Assembly: GCF_024362695.1 (NCBI RefSeq)
Contig: NC_065428.1
Span: 9,304,895 to 9,368,894 of the forward strand
Source of the DNA: Pectinophora gossypiella
Taxonomy: Eukaryota; Arthropoda; Insecta; Lepidoptera; Gelechiidae
Length of the DNA stretch: 64,000 nt
Direction: 5' to 3'
In this document: in pieces, positions 50,675 through 61,637 of the stretch
How the letters are laid out: each line of letters opens with the position of its first letter
Position numbering within the stretch: the first letter of the stretch is position 1
The notes under the pieces: generated by a model
Databases searched by the model: none
Seen by the model: the letters and a program-made list of their open reading frames with translations, nothing else
What the model was told of the DNA's origin: nothing
Program-made: the position numbers and the translations under genes

Positions 50675-51243
50675 ACAGGGTTTTAGTGACATCGTAACGA
50701 AAACTTTGTGGGATGATTCCTGAATCTTTCGACGGAAAATTCCACTTGATAACAACTCAGACAGTGGGACAGCCTCCGTGGTCTAGTGGTTAGAGCGTTA
50801 GGCTCACGATCTGGAGGTCCGGGTTCGATTCCCGATGGGGACATTGTCGAAATCACTTTGTGAGACTGTCCTTTGTTTGGTAAGGACTTTTCAGGCTTGA
50901 ATCACCTGATTGTCCGAAAAAGTAAGATGATTCCGTGCTTCGGTGGGCACGTTAAGCCGTTGGTCCCGGCTATTAGCCGTAAAATCACCTCCACCAACCC
51001 GCAGTGGAGCAGCGTGGTGGAGTATGCTCCATACCCCCTCCGGTTGATTGAGGGGAGGCCTGTGCCCAGCAGTGGGACGTATATAGGCAGTTTATTTTAT
51101 CAACTCAGAATCATGATCTGGTCAAATCCTCACATCTCTGCTCTTCTCCGCACTTCTCCGCGGAGAAGAAGTTTATCATAAACTTTTTTTTTTATTATCT
51201 GAATCATCCCCCTAAGTATTCGTTACGATGTCACTAACACCCT
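50675..51243. mobile_element. Foldback element H split by SINE-B
   Basis: Left ACAGGGTTTTAGTGACATCG and right CGTTACGATGTCACTAACAC. A second small foreign piece (51119-51200, CTCTGCTCTTCTCCGC and CTCCGCGGAGAAG) interrupts the right arm and matches 54578-54655. Confidence 0.8.
50762..51100 (+). mobile_element. SINE-B, full length, 9-bp TSD
   Basis: CAACTCAGA at 50753-50761 and 51101-51109. Head, core and tail are complete. Eight extra bases (CAGTGGGA) precede the usual CAGCCTCCG start. Confidence 0.92.
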
Positions 51244-51465
51244 TACGTAAGTATTATTGTATCTTTCGCAATACAACATTATTTTTTTCTTTATTCCTTT
51301 CACTGTCCCTACCCTAAGCACATTTGTAGCTATTATATATCTTTCTTGCAGGCGACATGTGTTACATTCACAAAATTTACTACGGTGTTATCATTATTAG
51401 TTGGGTTTCTGCGTCGATTTGTTTATTTACTTATTTTTTTTTTCTTTTCATGGTCTCATGGTTCT

Positions 51466-51640
51466 ATTGGAAGCCGCGGCATTTTGATCAGGCGAGGGTT
51501 GATCAGGTTGGTACTCCGCACAACCCACACGATAGAAGAAGTGTAAAGTCGCAGGTTCAAATGAAGAACAGGCCTAATGCAATGATTTTCGAATTTCGAA
51601 TTCATATTTTGATCATTAATGATTGTGTATTCTGTACTCA
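51466..51640 (+). mobile_element. SINE-A tail joined to SINE-D fragment
   Basis: GTTGATCAGGTTGGTACTCC and CAACCCACACGATAGAAGAA end SINE-A. GTCGCAGGTTCAAATGAAGA and ACAGGCCTAATGCAATGATT then start a degenerate SINE-D. Confidence 0.65.
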
Positions 51641-52204
51641 TTTTTTTTTAAATGTATTTTCAACCAGGTATTATCTTTTGTTTTCGTTTTGTAACACGGG
51701 GAATCACAACAGGAAAGTCCACAGGCATTCCATCATATTAGAGTCGAGTCCCTTTGTCGGGTTTTACTGATGACAAGATTTATTGGTCGTGTAAAAAAAC
51801 AGAACATTTTATTTAAAAAAGTATTTTTAGAAGCCCTTTTCCATTAACTCGACACTAATTCTGTACATTTTCCGTTCCGTACCTACTCTACGAACAAGTT
51901 CATTACGTTAAGTGAATCAGCGAATTATTTTCTTTCACACGCTGGTGTTAAATGGTCGTTTACAACGTTAGCCCTGGCAATATTTGCTGTACAAATGTTT
52001 TTGTATTGTTTTTTTACATTAATACATAGAGACTCTCTCTGATGGATAAAGTTTTGGATTCGCAACTGGCTCTCAGGCGAATACGGCAAATATTAAAAAG
52101 ATTTTCTGGCCCAAAACTATTAGGTATAAACACAGAACTGTGGAAATTGACTAAGCAAAATACTGTGGAGACTGATATCCACACACGGAAATGGATCAGT
52201 CTTC
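51641..52204. other. No recognisable feature
   Basis: A 137-codon frame (51357-51770) spans SINE pieces and is rejected. Confidence 0.4.
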
Positions 52205-52349
52205 TTCTTATAGTGTGGGTTGTGAAGTGGAATACCAACCTCATCAACCCTGGTGTCAGGGTTATTACTGAGCCGCCAAAGGTAGACATAGCTCATGTAA
52301 CGACTACATTCTTACATCAGTAAGTAGTAACCGGGACCAACGGCTTAAC
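52205..52349 (-). mobile_element. SINE-A tail
   Basis: Minus-strand tail from GTTAAGCCGTTGGTCCCGG through cacaacccacactataag. Confidence 0.85.
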
Positions 52350-52582
52350 GATTTGTCATGTCCTTAGAAGACCTGTGAAATACCCATCCCGACGAGCTCT
52401 GACCTGGTGTGCGCGTGGAAAACGCAAAACGCGGCCCAAAGGGACCTGGCGACGCTCGGTTGACCGAGAGTTGAAAATTCTCGGCATGTCATGGGAGCAA
52501 GCTGCAAGAGGCTGCAAAAGACCGCGAGGAGTGGAAGTCTACAATCTATTATACGAGCCCTACATCCCAACAGCGGATATAG
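52350..52582 (+). pseudogene. LINE ORF2 C-terminus with frameshift
   Basis: Frame 1 gives ICHVLRRP, RRALTWCARGKRKTRPKG, TWRRSVDRELKILGMSWEQA. After 52505-52510 the homologous frame shifts by one base and continues EAAKDREEWKSTIYYTSPTS and QQRI to a TAG at 52580-52582. GKRK--RPKGTWRRSV--EL---GM-WEQA is a familiar LINE C-terminus. The copy is inactive. Confidence 0.85.
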
Positions 52583-53076
52583 GAATCAGATGAAGGAGCA
52601 GGCTCTCAGGAGCAAGCTGACAAAAGACTCATCATCATCAATTTAAGAGCCACGCTTTTGTCGGTGCAGCAATTTCCTTGCTACTTTTTTAGGGAAAAAT
52701 AGGGCAGTGGTTTCCCTCTTGCCTTCCGCCCCGCAGTACTCTGTCTGACGCAAGTGGGTCAAAAGTCTTAATTAAAAAAAATGTCATATAGCCAAGATAT
52801 GTATTGCTTGCTCATCATCAACACTAATTTAATCTTCATCTGTATCTATCGTCCATTTGTGTTTTGTTTTGTATGTTGTGTGGAATAAAGTATATTTGAT
52901 TTAAGAGCCACGCTTTCGTCGGTGTAGCATTCTCCGTGCTACTTTTTAGAAAAATATAGGGAGGGGAGGCCTTTGCCCAGCAGTGAGACAATCCAGACTA
53001 ACTAAAAAATAGGGCAGTGGTTTCCCTCTTGCCTTCCGCCCCGTGTATTGCTAAACATAAAAAATTAAAAGACAAT

Positions 53077-53452
53077 GGCCCCGATTCCTGCAGACACCGC
53101 CTAATTTTATTTTAAGTTATATCCGTCATTTTCATATCCGTCGAAAAGGAAAGGGACGGATGATTCACAGCTCTTAATTTTAGGAAGAATGAGTAAATGA
53201 ATGAATAACCCGGGCGAATCAAAAGGTACGTCGCTGGTATGCAATCCGTTTGACGTGCTGTCTACTTAACTGTGTCGGGTTATTGACGGATGAAACATTT
53301 TTAGACGGTTGGTTTAGATTTGTGCTTAAAATTGACGTGTGTTCCATAAATTTTATGCTTGTCGATTACCCGTCCCTTTCCTTTTTGGCGGATAAGAAAA
53401 TGACAGATATAACTTAAAATAAAATTAGATTGTATTTACAGGAATTAGCACC
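53077..53452. mobile_element. MITE F, 376 bp, with empty site in window
   Basis: AAT at 53074-53076 and 53453-53455. The inverted arm at 63-kb has TAGGATTACATTGTTTTTTC with a single ATT at this point, proving element ends GGCCCCGATTCC..GGAATTAGCACC and a 3-bp TSD. Confidence 0.95.
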
Positions 53453-53557
53453 AATGTAATCCTACGTTGAAAGGTACTAAATTGTAGCTTGAGTTTTTTA
53501 TGACGTGAACGTTCTACATAACAGATTCAACTCTATTAACTCTTAAGTAACATAGTA

Positions 53558-53845
53558 GAGGAGCTCGGTGGCGCAGCGGTAAACGCGCTCGGTCTGCGAT
53601 TGTTGAAGTTAAGCAACTTTCGCAAAGGCCGGTCATAGGACGGGAAACCACAAAAAAAAAGTTTTCATCTCGAGCTCCTCCGTGCTTCGGAAGGCACGTT
53701 AAGCCGTTGGTCCTGGCTGCATTAGCAGTCGTTAATAACCATCAATCCGCACTGGGCCCGCGTGATGGTTTAAGGCCTGATCTTCCTATCCATCCATAGG
53801 GAAGGCCCCAGCAGTGGGGACGTTAATGGGCTGATGATGATGATG
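53558..53845 (+). mobile_element. SINE-C, full length, 9-bp TSD
   Basis: AACATAGTA at 53549-53557 and 53846-53854. AAGTTAAGCA is intact; the box C region is GGACGGGAAACC, i.e. mutated. Confidence 0.94.
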
Positions 53846-53854
53846 AACATAGTA

Positions 53855-54334
53855 ACATTTTAAATGTAAATTTTTACATAAATTATAGTTTATGTCGATT
53901 GTTTCATCCGCATAAAACTATTGTATAACTGAGGAAAAGCAGAAAAGTAATTAATATAGATATGTGAGGACACAGGCAGAAATTTACACTTAAAAGAGTA
54001 AAAGACGAAACGAAAAAGTTTTTTAGAACTAAAAAATTGCAGCAAAGTAAATGGTAGAATTAATTTTATGATGAGAATAAGAGCGAATGGAAAGTTTTTA
54101 AGCTAAAAACCTCTCGAATGAGTAGAAAATAGTAAAACTGGGAAGTATTTTGTAGAAATAAAACTAAAATGGAATAGCCTTTCAGTATTAAACCTTTAAG
54201 TTTAATATTCTTTGAAACTATGGTCGTTAAAACAGAGATAACAGAGATTTTTTTTAATAGTTCGCACGATTAGAAAAAAATAGTTTTTTTTTGTAGTTCA
54301 ATAATAAGAATTTTATAAAGAGTATCTAACATAA
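53855..54334. other. No gene; diverged E-like start
   Basis: ATTTTTACATAAATTATAGT and CATCCGCATAAAACTATTGT near 53868-53925 are a mutated inverted E. The rest is A-rich. Confidence 0.4.
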
Positions 54335-54535
54335 TCCGTGATCCATGCTTCGGAAAGCACGTTAAGCCGTTGGTACCGGTTATTACTTACTGGAGTAAGT
54401 TCGTAGTTGTTAAATGAGTCATATCAGGGACCTATAGCGACTCTATAATAATCCGTCAGGGTTAGCGGGTTGTCTCGTGTCAACCAGGGTTGATGAGGTT
54501 GGTAATCCACCTCACAACCCGCACGGTAGATGAAG
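54335..54535 (+). mobile_element. SINE-A, 5' truncated, degenerate
   Basis: TGCTTCGGAAAGCACGTTAA, a duplicated tail segment (GGGTTAGCGGGTTGTC) and CACAACCCGCACGGTAGATG. Confidence 0.8.
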
Positions 54536-54577
54536 AACATGACCGAGACTATATTCGGCAGAAGCCGTAGCCAAGCG

Positions 54578-54655
54578 TTAGGCCAAATTTCCACTGACGC
54601 GGAGATGGGCGGAGAAGAGCAGAGATGTGCCGGATTTGGCTAATTTTAGTAGATA
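54578..54655. repeat. GCGGAGA repeat
   Basis: CCACTGACGCGGAGATGGGC and GGAGAAGAGCAGAGATGTG. The inverted counterpart sits in 51119-51170. Probably a fragment of a dispersed TIR element. Confidence 0.5.
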
Positions 54656-55157
54656 GCCGTGGTAAACGAACTCATAGGACAGATTGGCATACGACCACAC
54701 CTATCTCCTAAACATCACTCTTTTCGGAAGAATTTCAGAGAAATACTTTTTTTTTACTTATTTCATACTTTTTAGAGCGTGATTTTCCCGCGGTCGGGTT
54801 TTATTTACTTTTTAAACTTTTATTTTCATAAGTTTGACTACTAAAAATTCCAACAAATTATCATTACCACGGGCATTCTGAAACGCTATCTGGGTTGAAA
54901 ATTTGAAGACATTTCCAATTAAGGTGCCAGTTTAAAACTTGCCTATAATAGTCACCAATCGCAAATTAATATTAAACTTTCCAAGTTGTACTCATAATTA
55001 ATTTAACTTTCAATGTTTTGTAAAAGTTTAATCAAGTTTGGCACCGTTTTAACTAATTTTATTATCAACAACTTGTCCAAGAGAAATATTTGTAAGGAAT
55101 TAATTTTGGTACACTGGCAAAGTAATTTGCTAAGCCGTTTTGGAACATAACACAACA
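54656..55157. other. No recognisable feature
   Basis: AT-rich; AACTTTCCAAGTTG and AACTTTTACAAAAC style palindromes only. Confidence 0.4.
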
Positions 55158-55228
55158 AGCTCACGACTATATCCGTATCGGGGTAGACAGAGGTACATCC
55201 ATCGCAAGGTGAACTAAGTACCTACGCT
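55158..55228 (-). mobile_element. SINE-M tail
   Basis: CTCACGACTATATCCGTATC and GAACTAAGTACCTACGC. Confidence 0.65.
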
Positions 55229-55312
55229 GTTTTAAGTTTACGCGGTTATTATCATAATTAAAGCACATAATAACGGGTTCTTACCGCGTTTAAGAAGAAA
55301 TATTTCACTTCA

Positions 55313-55535
55313 ATTTTGTATGAACCATCGACTTAGCCGAATTTTTGAATGAAATTACTATGGAAGCTGGACTTGTAAAATTTTCAAAAGTTGATTCTAC
55401 GTAGTGTCGCAAAAAGGGTCCGAGACTTAGAATAATTTTGGTCATTTTTGTATGAGCCATCGACTTAGCCGAATTTTCGAGTGAAATTACTATGGAAGCT
55501 GGACTTGTAAAATTTTCACAAGTTATTTCTGCGGT
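55313..55535. repeat. Direct duplication, period 132 bp
   Basis: TATGAACCATCGACTTAGCC at 55319 recurs as TATGAGCCATCGACTTAGCC at 55451. Similarity continues over about 85 bp (ATTACTATGGAAGCTGGACT in both). Confidence 0.85.
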
Positions 55536-56213
55536 AAACGAGTAAAAATAAAATCACTCGTAGTGTTCAAACGTTTTCTAATATTTTCTCATTCTACTTA
55601 ATAATTATAAACCAGAACACTCGCTTTTAAACTCTAACCGCCGCCATCTTGCTTCCCCTTCCCCTCACCCCTTCTCATACCCTTATGACCCGTTCATAAA
55701 CTTCACCTCATACAGATCACGTTCATAATAATCTTTCATTCACACAATCGGTATAAAAGAATCAGTTTCCGAACTATTAAATTACTCATTTTGATACCCT
55801 TACTGGTTTCAATAATGGACGCTATTTCACCGGGTTGTCATTAGGTAACGTAAAGCTTTTGAATCTTTTTTTTTTACCTTTTGATAATAAGCACTTCTTG
55901 TAGTATATAGGTATCATCTTATTATTATTTATTTACACAGACCAAAACATTATTATTACAGGCATATCTCCATATACAATAATATTTAAATGTCAATAAA
56001 CAAAAAAAATTAATTAACTTTAAGTAAGCGACCAGTGTCGCTTCCTATTTTGGGCCTTAGTTGGCTAGATCCTGTGGCAGCCTCCTTCTTAGTCTTAGTT
56101 GTGTGTGCTCATCCATGAGCGGCCTGGCCAGAATATTAGCATGGGCTGTTAATTACGATGGGCTGTATCGAGTTGAATCTTTAAAACGTCATTTTTAACT
56201 TTGACCCGAACAA
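55536..56213. other. No recognisable feature
   Basis: Includes a pyrimidine-rich CTTCCCCTTCCCCTCACCCC at 55652 and (CATA)n at 56212. Confidence 0.4.
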
Positions 56214-56410
56214 CATACATACATACATAAACTCACGCCTATTTCCCACCGGGGTAAGCAGAGACTATAGAATTCCATTTGCTTCGATCCTGATACACTT
56301 GTCTTGCTTCCTCCACATTCATCAATCGCTTCATACACGCACGCCGGTTCAGAGTAGATCGTATTGAACCTTTTCTAAGGACATCTCCAATTTGGTCATC
56401 GTAAGTCCTT
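56214..56410 (-). pseudogene. LINE C-terminus, family Q
   Basis: Inverted copy with intact RACMKRLMNVEEARQVY-like coding, tail (CATA)n TAAACTCACGCC, and extension upstream (GATGACCAAATTGGAGATGT). Confidence 0.75.
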
Positions 56411-56689
56411 CTCGGTCCCGAACAAATTCCTGCAAATTAAAGTGAGTCTTTTTCCACACGAATCCTCGAAGGACGTCGGGTTATTTCAAACTACCCTCAG
56501 TAAAACTTTCCATGTACTATAAGACGGCTGTGCTTTTTAACGTGGAAAGTTTAACAAAACGGTCGAGACAAGTTTTGAAGGAAACTCACTGAAGAACTGA
56601 AGCTGGGATAAGCTGCTACTGACTCCGGCGTCAATTACTTTGTAGAATACTTACAGTTTTGATATAGGTTTTTTTCTACGTACGTACAT

Positions 56690-56800
56690 CATTAACTTAG
56701 CCACACCTCGGACACTTGCTACAAACAACTTCGTTTTACACAGACACTACACATTGACATTATCGTACACGCGCATCTGTGTGTGTGACGTCTGACGCCA
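56690..56800 (-). repeat. Repeat J right part
   Basis: TTTTACACAGACACTACACA and GCATCTGTGTGTGTGACGTC; J is cut by MITE F at 56803. Confidence 0.75.
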
Positions 56801-56802
56801 AT

Positions 56803-57109
56803 GGCCCCGATTCCTGCAGACACCGCCTAATTTTATTTTAGGTTATATCCGTCATTTTCGTATCCGTCGAAAAGGAAAGGGACGGATGATTCACAGCTCT
56901 TAATTTTAGGAAGAATGAGTAAATTAATGTGTCGGGTTATTGACTGACGTAAAATTTTTAGACGGTTGGTTTAGATTTGTGCTTAAAATTGACGTGTGTT
57001 GCATAAATTTTATGCTTGTCGATTACCCGTCCCTTTCCTTTTCGGCGGATAAGAAAAGGACAGATATAACTTAAAATAAAATTAGATGGTATATACAGGA
57101 ATTAGCACC
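56803..57109. mobile_element. MITE F, 307-bp class
   Basis: The same internal deletion as 37250-37556, in opposite orientation. Flanks are AAT (left) and ATT (right), so the TSD has mutated or the right flank was rearranged; J does not resume on the right. Confidence 0.88.
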
Positions 57110-57441
57110 ATTATATAATAAATATGTAGTCAGTAATTGCTACGCAGCGGAAAATTATTGATAAAAAAAGGTAAAGAAAAAGCGAAAGCGAAAGGAAAGG
57201 TATTATGTTTAACGAATAGTTTACGTTAGACTTTCAGGAATCTATTTATATTCAAGTCTTTCATCTAAATACAAGACGATACTTGAATAAATTTTTAAAT
57301 TTGATCTCTTTTTTTAGCGTGGGTTGAAAGGTCAAAGAACTTTAATGAACGACTTTTATTACTGAGCTTGTGTCTGTGAGTGCAGGTAAAAAAAAACATT
57401 AATTGAATAATAATTAAAAATAAAGAAAATTAATATTTATT
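57110..57441. other. No recognisable feature
   Basis: A-rich with GCGAAAGCGAAAGG near 57181. Confidence 0.4.
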
Positions 57442-57625
57442 ATAAACCCACATTACCGAGAAATGCATTTTCGATGTGACCTAACCTGTATAGGGCTGGT
57501 TTTCCCTTCGCGGGTTGGAAGGTCAGACAGGCAGTTGCTTCTGTAAAAAAGCGGACCTGTAAAATCGTCAGGTTAGGTAAGCGGACCAGAGAAACGGGAT
57601 AAGGCTAGGGAAATGATGATGACTT
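57442..57625 (+). mobile_element. SINE-D 3' half
   Basis: AAACCCACATTACCGAGAAA to AGGCTAGGGAAATGATGATG. Confidence 0.85.
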
Positions 57626-57681
57626 TTAAATATTATAGATTTCGACGCTTCAGGATTTTACTGGATATCAATGATGACTTC

Positions 57682-57755
57682 TTATATAGACCTCTATGCT
57701 CCATACCCCTTCCGCCAGATTGAGGGGTGAACGATGCAGGCAGAAATGAGACGTG
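57682..57755 (+). mobile_element. SINE-B tail, degenerate
   Basis: CTATGCTCCATACCCCTTCC, GATTGAGGGGTGAACG and GAAATGAGACGTGTATGC. Confidence 0.6.
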
Positions 57756-57772
57756 TATGCATGCTTCTATAT

Positions 57773-57950
57773 TAAATTCAAATTCAAAAATATCTTTATT
57801 CAGTAGGTACCATAGTTACACTTTGAGTCAATTTTTACATAACGAACGTCTCATCCGCCTAAAACTACTGCAGCTCCTCACAACCTGTATAGCCGGGGAA
57901 AAGAAGCTGCAAGAAAAACCTCGGCACATGGCCCTTGACTTTCTTTAAAA
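57773..57950 (-). mobile_element. LINE 3' end, family E
   Basis: Same limits as 17026-17195, including the (TTTGAA)-type terminus. Confidence 0.77.
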
Positions 57951-58234
57951 TTATGTCTCTTCTTTGTCTCTGCCTACCCTAAATGGGACATAACTCTCAG
58001 TTTAATTCGAAAACATGCACAGAACTTTCCAGATATAAATGTTAATAACGAGTACCAAATATGGCCTGGGACCTCCATGAATAAAATTTGTATAAAACGT
58101 GCCTTCCGTAGCACTAGTCTTGGACATAACAATGAACTTTTACAACTACTGCATCGTCTAGTGTTGTAAACGTCTTTTACTAAAGTCGAGGTCTCGTTCA
58201 AACCGGGACACGTCTCGACTTTAGAAAAAGACAC

Positions 58235-58355
58235 GTCACTCACCCACTACCAGGCCCCGGACACCTCATACCAAACACCAAGTTTTACACAGACACTACA
58301 CATTGACATTATCGTATACGCTCATCTGTCTGCGTGACGTCTGACGCCATACTAT
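58235..58355 (-). repeat. Repeat J right part
   Basis: CAAGTTTTACACAGACACTA, TGACATTATCGTATACGC and GACGTCTGACGCCATACTAT. Confidence 0.75.
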
Positions 58356-58584
58356 TGAAGACTAAACTTTTATTTATTTATTTATTTAATAACAATATAA
58401 TTACCGTTTACAATTTTAAACACATTTGCCTAACTGAAAGACAGTTTGTTGGCAAAGTCATGCACTCATTACTTACTTACTTATATCTATTACAGCAAGT
58501 TTTAAACTTGTTACTTACTTGTCTTTAAACTCTGTTCGTATGTCGAAAACGAACTATGTACTTTTGTTGAAAATTTTATGCAAA

Positions 58585-58910
58585 TTCCGTTTAAAGGATG
58601 AGACGCGATTACACCTGCTGTGCAGCTGTGAGGCTCTCATACACAGTAGAAGCCCAACTCTGGGGGGCCACATAATGGATCAGCAGGTTATGGAGCTTCT
58701 TCCCAAAAGACGCTCGATCTAATCGAACGGATCGGTCTAGAGGAGGAGTTTTAAATATATATGTTGGGACTTGGCCACAATAGATCTGGCAAGGTCGCAG
58801 TGGCCATTCGGGCTGCATTAGTTCGAGCCCTGTTGATTCACAAATAATAATAATAGTCCGGTACTCTATAGTCCCGAGATATGGAAATGACAAACATAAT
58901 AAGAATATGT
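58585..58910 (+). pseudogene. LINE ORF2 3' end with UTR
   Basis: The frame contains FRLKDETRLHLLCSCEALIH and GGHIMDQQVMELLP before losing frame, then ERIGLEEEF. DET--HLLC-CEAL....LG-H is a known LINE terminal pattern following RNase H. The UTR ends GTCCGGTACTCTATAGTCCC and GAGATATGGAAATGAC, shared with 28985-29095. Confidence 0.75.
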
Positions 58911-59609
58911 TGAAAATATTATCGGGAATCGTACCCGGACCAAAAGCCGGAAGCTGTAAATTGTACATTAAAAATCCCCTGTCCCGCTCTTTGTTACTCT
59001 AGACCTAACAACACTAACCATAACCTATCTCTTTCGCACTCACCAACGCAATCTCACCCCGATATAAAATTTGCAAACAGTATAGGAAAAGTTATGTTTT
59101 CGTCCGTTACCCTCTAAAATATTGATAGAATAGCCGCCCCGCGTATCTTAGGGCGATAAAAAAAGATATACAGGGGCGTAAGGGTTAAAATCTTTACAAA
59201 AAGTTATTGATAACTCCTTTGGGGTCAAATGGGGTATAATAAAAAGGGGTCGGTACCGTCAACGCGACTAAATAGTTGGATTTTTATCAGAAATTTGGTG
59301 GAAGGAATTGGGGAACAAAGGTTAAGATATTTGAAGCCTTAAGAGGGCTTTTTACGGCAAAATGGTAACATTTCCTTTTTATCTTTTCTTAGCTTAAAAG
59401 TAATCGAGTAAATATTTGCGTTTTCACTTTTCATGCTGTCTTGGGATGGGGAAAAAAGATAAAATGTTATGTTGGTGTTATATGTCCAAAATTGACTTTG
59501 ATTTACTATTTGACCTGTAACTCAAAATGTGTATAATAATGTGTATGTGTGTGTATGAATGACACGAACCAATCATTTAATAACAATGAGTTACTTTATA
59601 AATTTATCT
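58911..59609. other. No recognisable feature
   Basis: CCGCCCCGCGTATCTTAGGG and GGGGTCAAATGGGGTATAAT are locally distinctive but I cannot place them. Confidence 0.35.
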
Positions 59610-59735
59610 TGCGTACAAATTTCACTAACGCAGTCGGCTTGTCCATTATAGACGGCGATACGTCTCACTACCTATCACGTTGGTCCAACAGAAAACTCGG
59701 CGAATCGGCAGTACTTAGTTCAACATGCAAAAATT
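59610..59735 (+). mobile_element. SINE-M fragment
   Basis: AATTTCACTAACGCAGTCGG, ATTATAGACGGCGATACGTC and CCAACAGAAAACTCGGCGAA. Confidence 0.72.
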
Positions 59736-59844
59736 ATGCTAATGAACGTCCAACACTAGCTGACGTACTTTTACAGATCTAATTCTTACCCGCATCGAGG
59801 GTACTGTAAAATGATATCTTACATAACATATTATAACATATAAC

Positions 59845-60170
59845 ATAAACAGCCTATAAACGTCCCACTGCTAGGCACAGGCCTCCCCTCAATCAACCGG
59901 AGGGGGTATGGAGCATACTCCACCACGCTGCGCCAATGCGGGTTGGTGGAGGTGTTTTTACGGCTAATAGCCGGGACCAACGGCTTAACGTGCCCTCCGA
60001 AGCACGGAATCATCTTACTTTATCGGACAATCAGGTGATTCAAGCATGAAAAGTTCTTACCAAACAAATTACAGTCTCACAGAGTGATTTCGACAATGTC
60101 CCCGTCGGGAATCGAACCCGGACCTCCAGATCGTGAGCTTAACGCTCTAACTACTAGACCACGGAGGCAG
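59845..60170 (-). mobile_element. SINE-B, full length
   Basis: The complete minus-strand element ends GCCTCCGTGGTCTAGTAGTT at its head. Flanks are rich in AACATA/TATGTTAT on both sides, so the TSD cannot be separated from the tail repeat. Confidence 0.92.
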
Positions 60171-60215
60171 CTGTTATGTTATCTTATTGAAATAAAATCA
60201 CTTATTTTACTGAAC

Positions 60216-60375
60216 TGGGGGTTTCAAATGCCATATCGAAGCACTTCATCTAGAAAAGCAATATTGCAATTTGACATTTGCACATATAAAAGTAAATGCG
60301 CAATGCAAACAAATGTCAAATAGCAATATTGCTTTTTAAGATGAATTGCTTCGATATGGCGTTTTTAATCGCCCT
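60216..60375. mobile_element. Foldback element N, complete copy
   Basis: Left GCCATATCGAAGCACTTCAT, AAAGCAATATTGCAATTTGA; right CAAATGTCAAATAGCAATAT, GATGAATTGCTTCGATATGG. Arms of about 65 bp around CACATATAAAAGTAAATGCG. Partial copies are at 31372, 42340 and 62945. Confidence 0.8.
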
Positions 60376-60739
60376 CTTTGTTCTGTTCAATACAACGAAT
60401 GTACCTCTAATTACTTTAATATAGTGAACGTTTGTTATGTTAATAAACCACTATCGTTTCATATAACGAGTCGACTTAAAAGCAAGCAATTATTTCGTAG
60501 AACTGAAATACAAATACAATTTAAAAAACTGCATAAATGGTGAATAAAAATACGTTAAAAATGGCACAAAAGCCTTCTGCAATATGCACAGATGTATGAC
60601 CGCTAACTGCCTTCAGTCACGTAAAGTATACGCCACACGAGTCCCGCGGATTTTAATGGAACTAATTGAGACTTACAATACAAGGAACAAAAATTGCTAT
60701 CCGAAATTCTAGGCTTAGTAAATTAAATCAAACTTTTTT
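60376..60739. other. No recognisable feature
   Basis: A 65-codon frame overlaps N and has no motif. Confidence 0.4.
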
Positions 60740-61350
60740 GGGGTATCTATAAAATTTTACAATAAAATATCAGACAGTATTTTGAATTTGTCAGAAAATA
60801 AATTTAAAGCTCATGTGAAAGTCACTTTATGTCATCACCAGCCCATTAACGTCCCCACTGCTGGGGCACGGGCCTTCCCTATGGATGGATAGGGAGATCG
60901 GGCCTTAAACCATCACGCGGGCCCAGTGCGGATTGATGGTTATTAACGACTGCAACTTAACGTGCCTTCCGAAGCACGGAGGAGCTCGAAATGAAAACTT
61001 TTTTTGTGGTCACCATCCTATGACCGGCCTTTGCGAAAGTTGCTTAACTTCAACAATCGCAGACCGAGCGCGTTAACTGCTGCGCCACCGAGCTCACTTT
61101 ATGTAAAAAAGCTTATTATAAGATTATTGATTATCTAAATTATAAAAATGACTGGTATTAAATGTATTTCTCTAGTTATTAAATAACTTGTAATGTATAT
61201 ACCTACCCACATTGACTTAAAGATGTGTTGCTGTTGTAGTTTCCTGTCATTTCTTTTCCTCAGCCGTAACACCTTGCGAAATGACGTAGATAAAAAAAAG
61301 TTAAATTGACCTTCAACAAGTTTATCTATGATAATAACGTTGAATAAATG
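60740..61350 (+). pseudogene. LINE C-terminus and UTR split by SINE-C
   Basis: Coding 60740-60831 (FYNKISDSILNLSENKFKA) resumes at about 61104 (KKAYYKIIDYLNYKNDW) to a TAA at 61159-61161. The UTR ends TTGAATAAATGATTCTGATC. Without the SINE the frame closes up exactly and matches 8782-8931. Confidence 0.85.
60832..61093 (-). mobile_element. SINE-C in LINE frame, 9-10-bp TSD
   Basis: TCACTTTATG at 60822-60831 and 61094-61103 (one terminal base is ambiguous because the SINE ends in GAGCTC). The core lacks a few bases (GACTGCAACTTAACG). Confidence 0.93.
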
Positions 61351-61364
61351 ATTCTGATCTTCTT

Positions 61365-61445
61365 GTATCGTGTGGATTGTGAGGTGGATTACCAAACCCA
61401 TCAACCCTGGTGTCAGGATTACTATTGAGCCGCCAAACCCCCCGC
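61365..61445 (-). mobile_element. SINE-A tail
   Basis: ATCGTGTGGATTGTGAGGTG and ATCAACCCTGGTGTCAGGAT, then it breaks off in CCCCCCGCAAAACCCGCC. Confidence 0.75.
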
Positions 61446-61491
61446 AAAACCCGCCGCCGCCGTCGGGTTAGCCAATGTAAATTTTTTCTAG

Positions 61492-61637
61492 GGTTGTTTT
61501 AGATTTGTGCTTAAAATTGACGTGTGTTCCATAAATTTTATGCTTGTCGATTACCCGTCCCTTTCCTTTTCAGCCGATAAGAAAATGACAGGTATAACTT
61601 AATATAAACTTAAATGGTGTGTAACCGAATCAGCACC
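61492..61637. mobile_element. MITE F, one half
   Basis: TTTAGATTTGTGCTTAAAAT to GAATCAGCACC; only the side ending GCACC remains. Confidence 0.8.

Larger units (their letters stand above)
52634..53845 (+). repeat. Inverted duplication, left arm
   Basis: It contains, in order, repeat I (52634-52765), a short spacer with TATGTATTGCTTGCTCATCA, a LINE tail GTGTGGAATAAAGTATATTT, a second I (52900-53045) that holds an RTE-like tail scrap (GGCCTTTGCCCAGCAGTGAG), MITE F, and SINE-C. The same sequence minus MITE F is present inverted at 63043-63875. Confidence 0.9.

Noticed and set aside
51357..51770. 137-codon frame
   Set aside because: Passes through a SINE-A tail and a SINE-D head; Phe/Tyr/Ile-rich from T-rich sequence.
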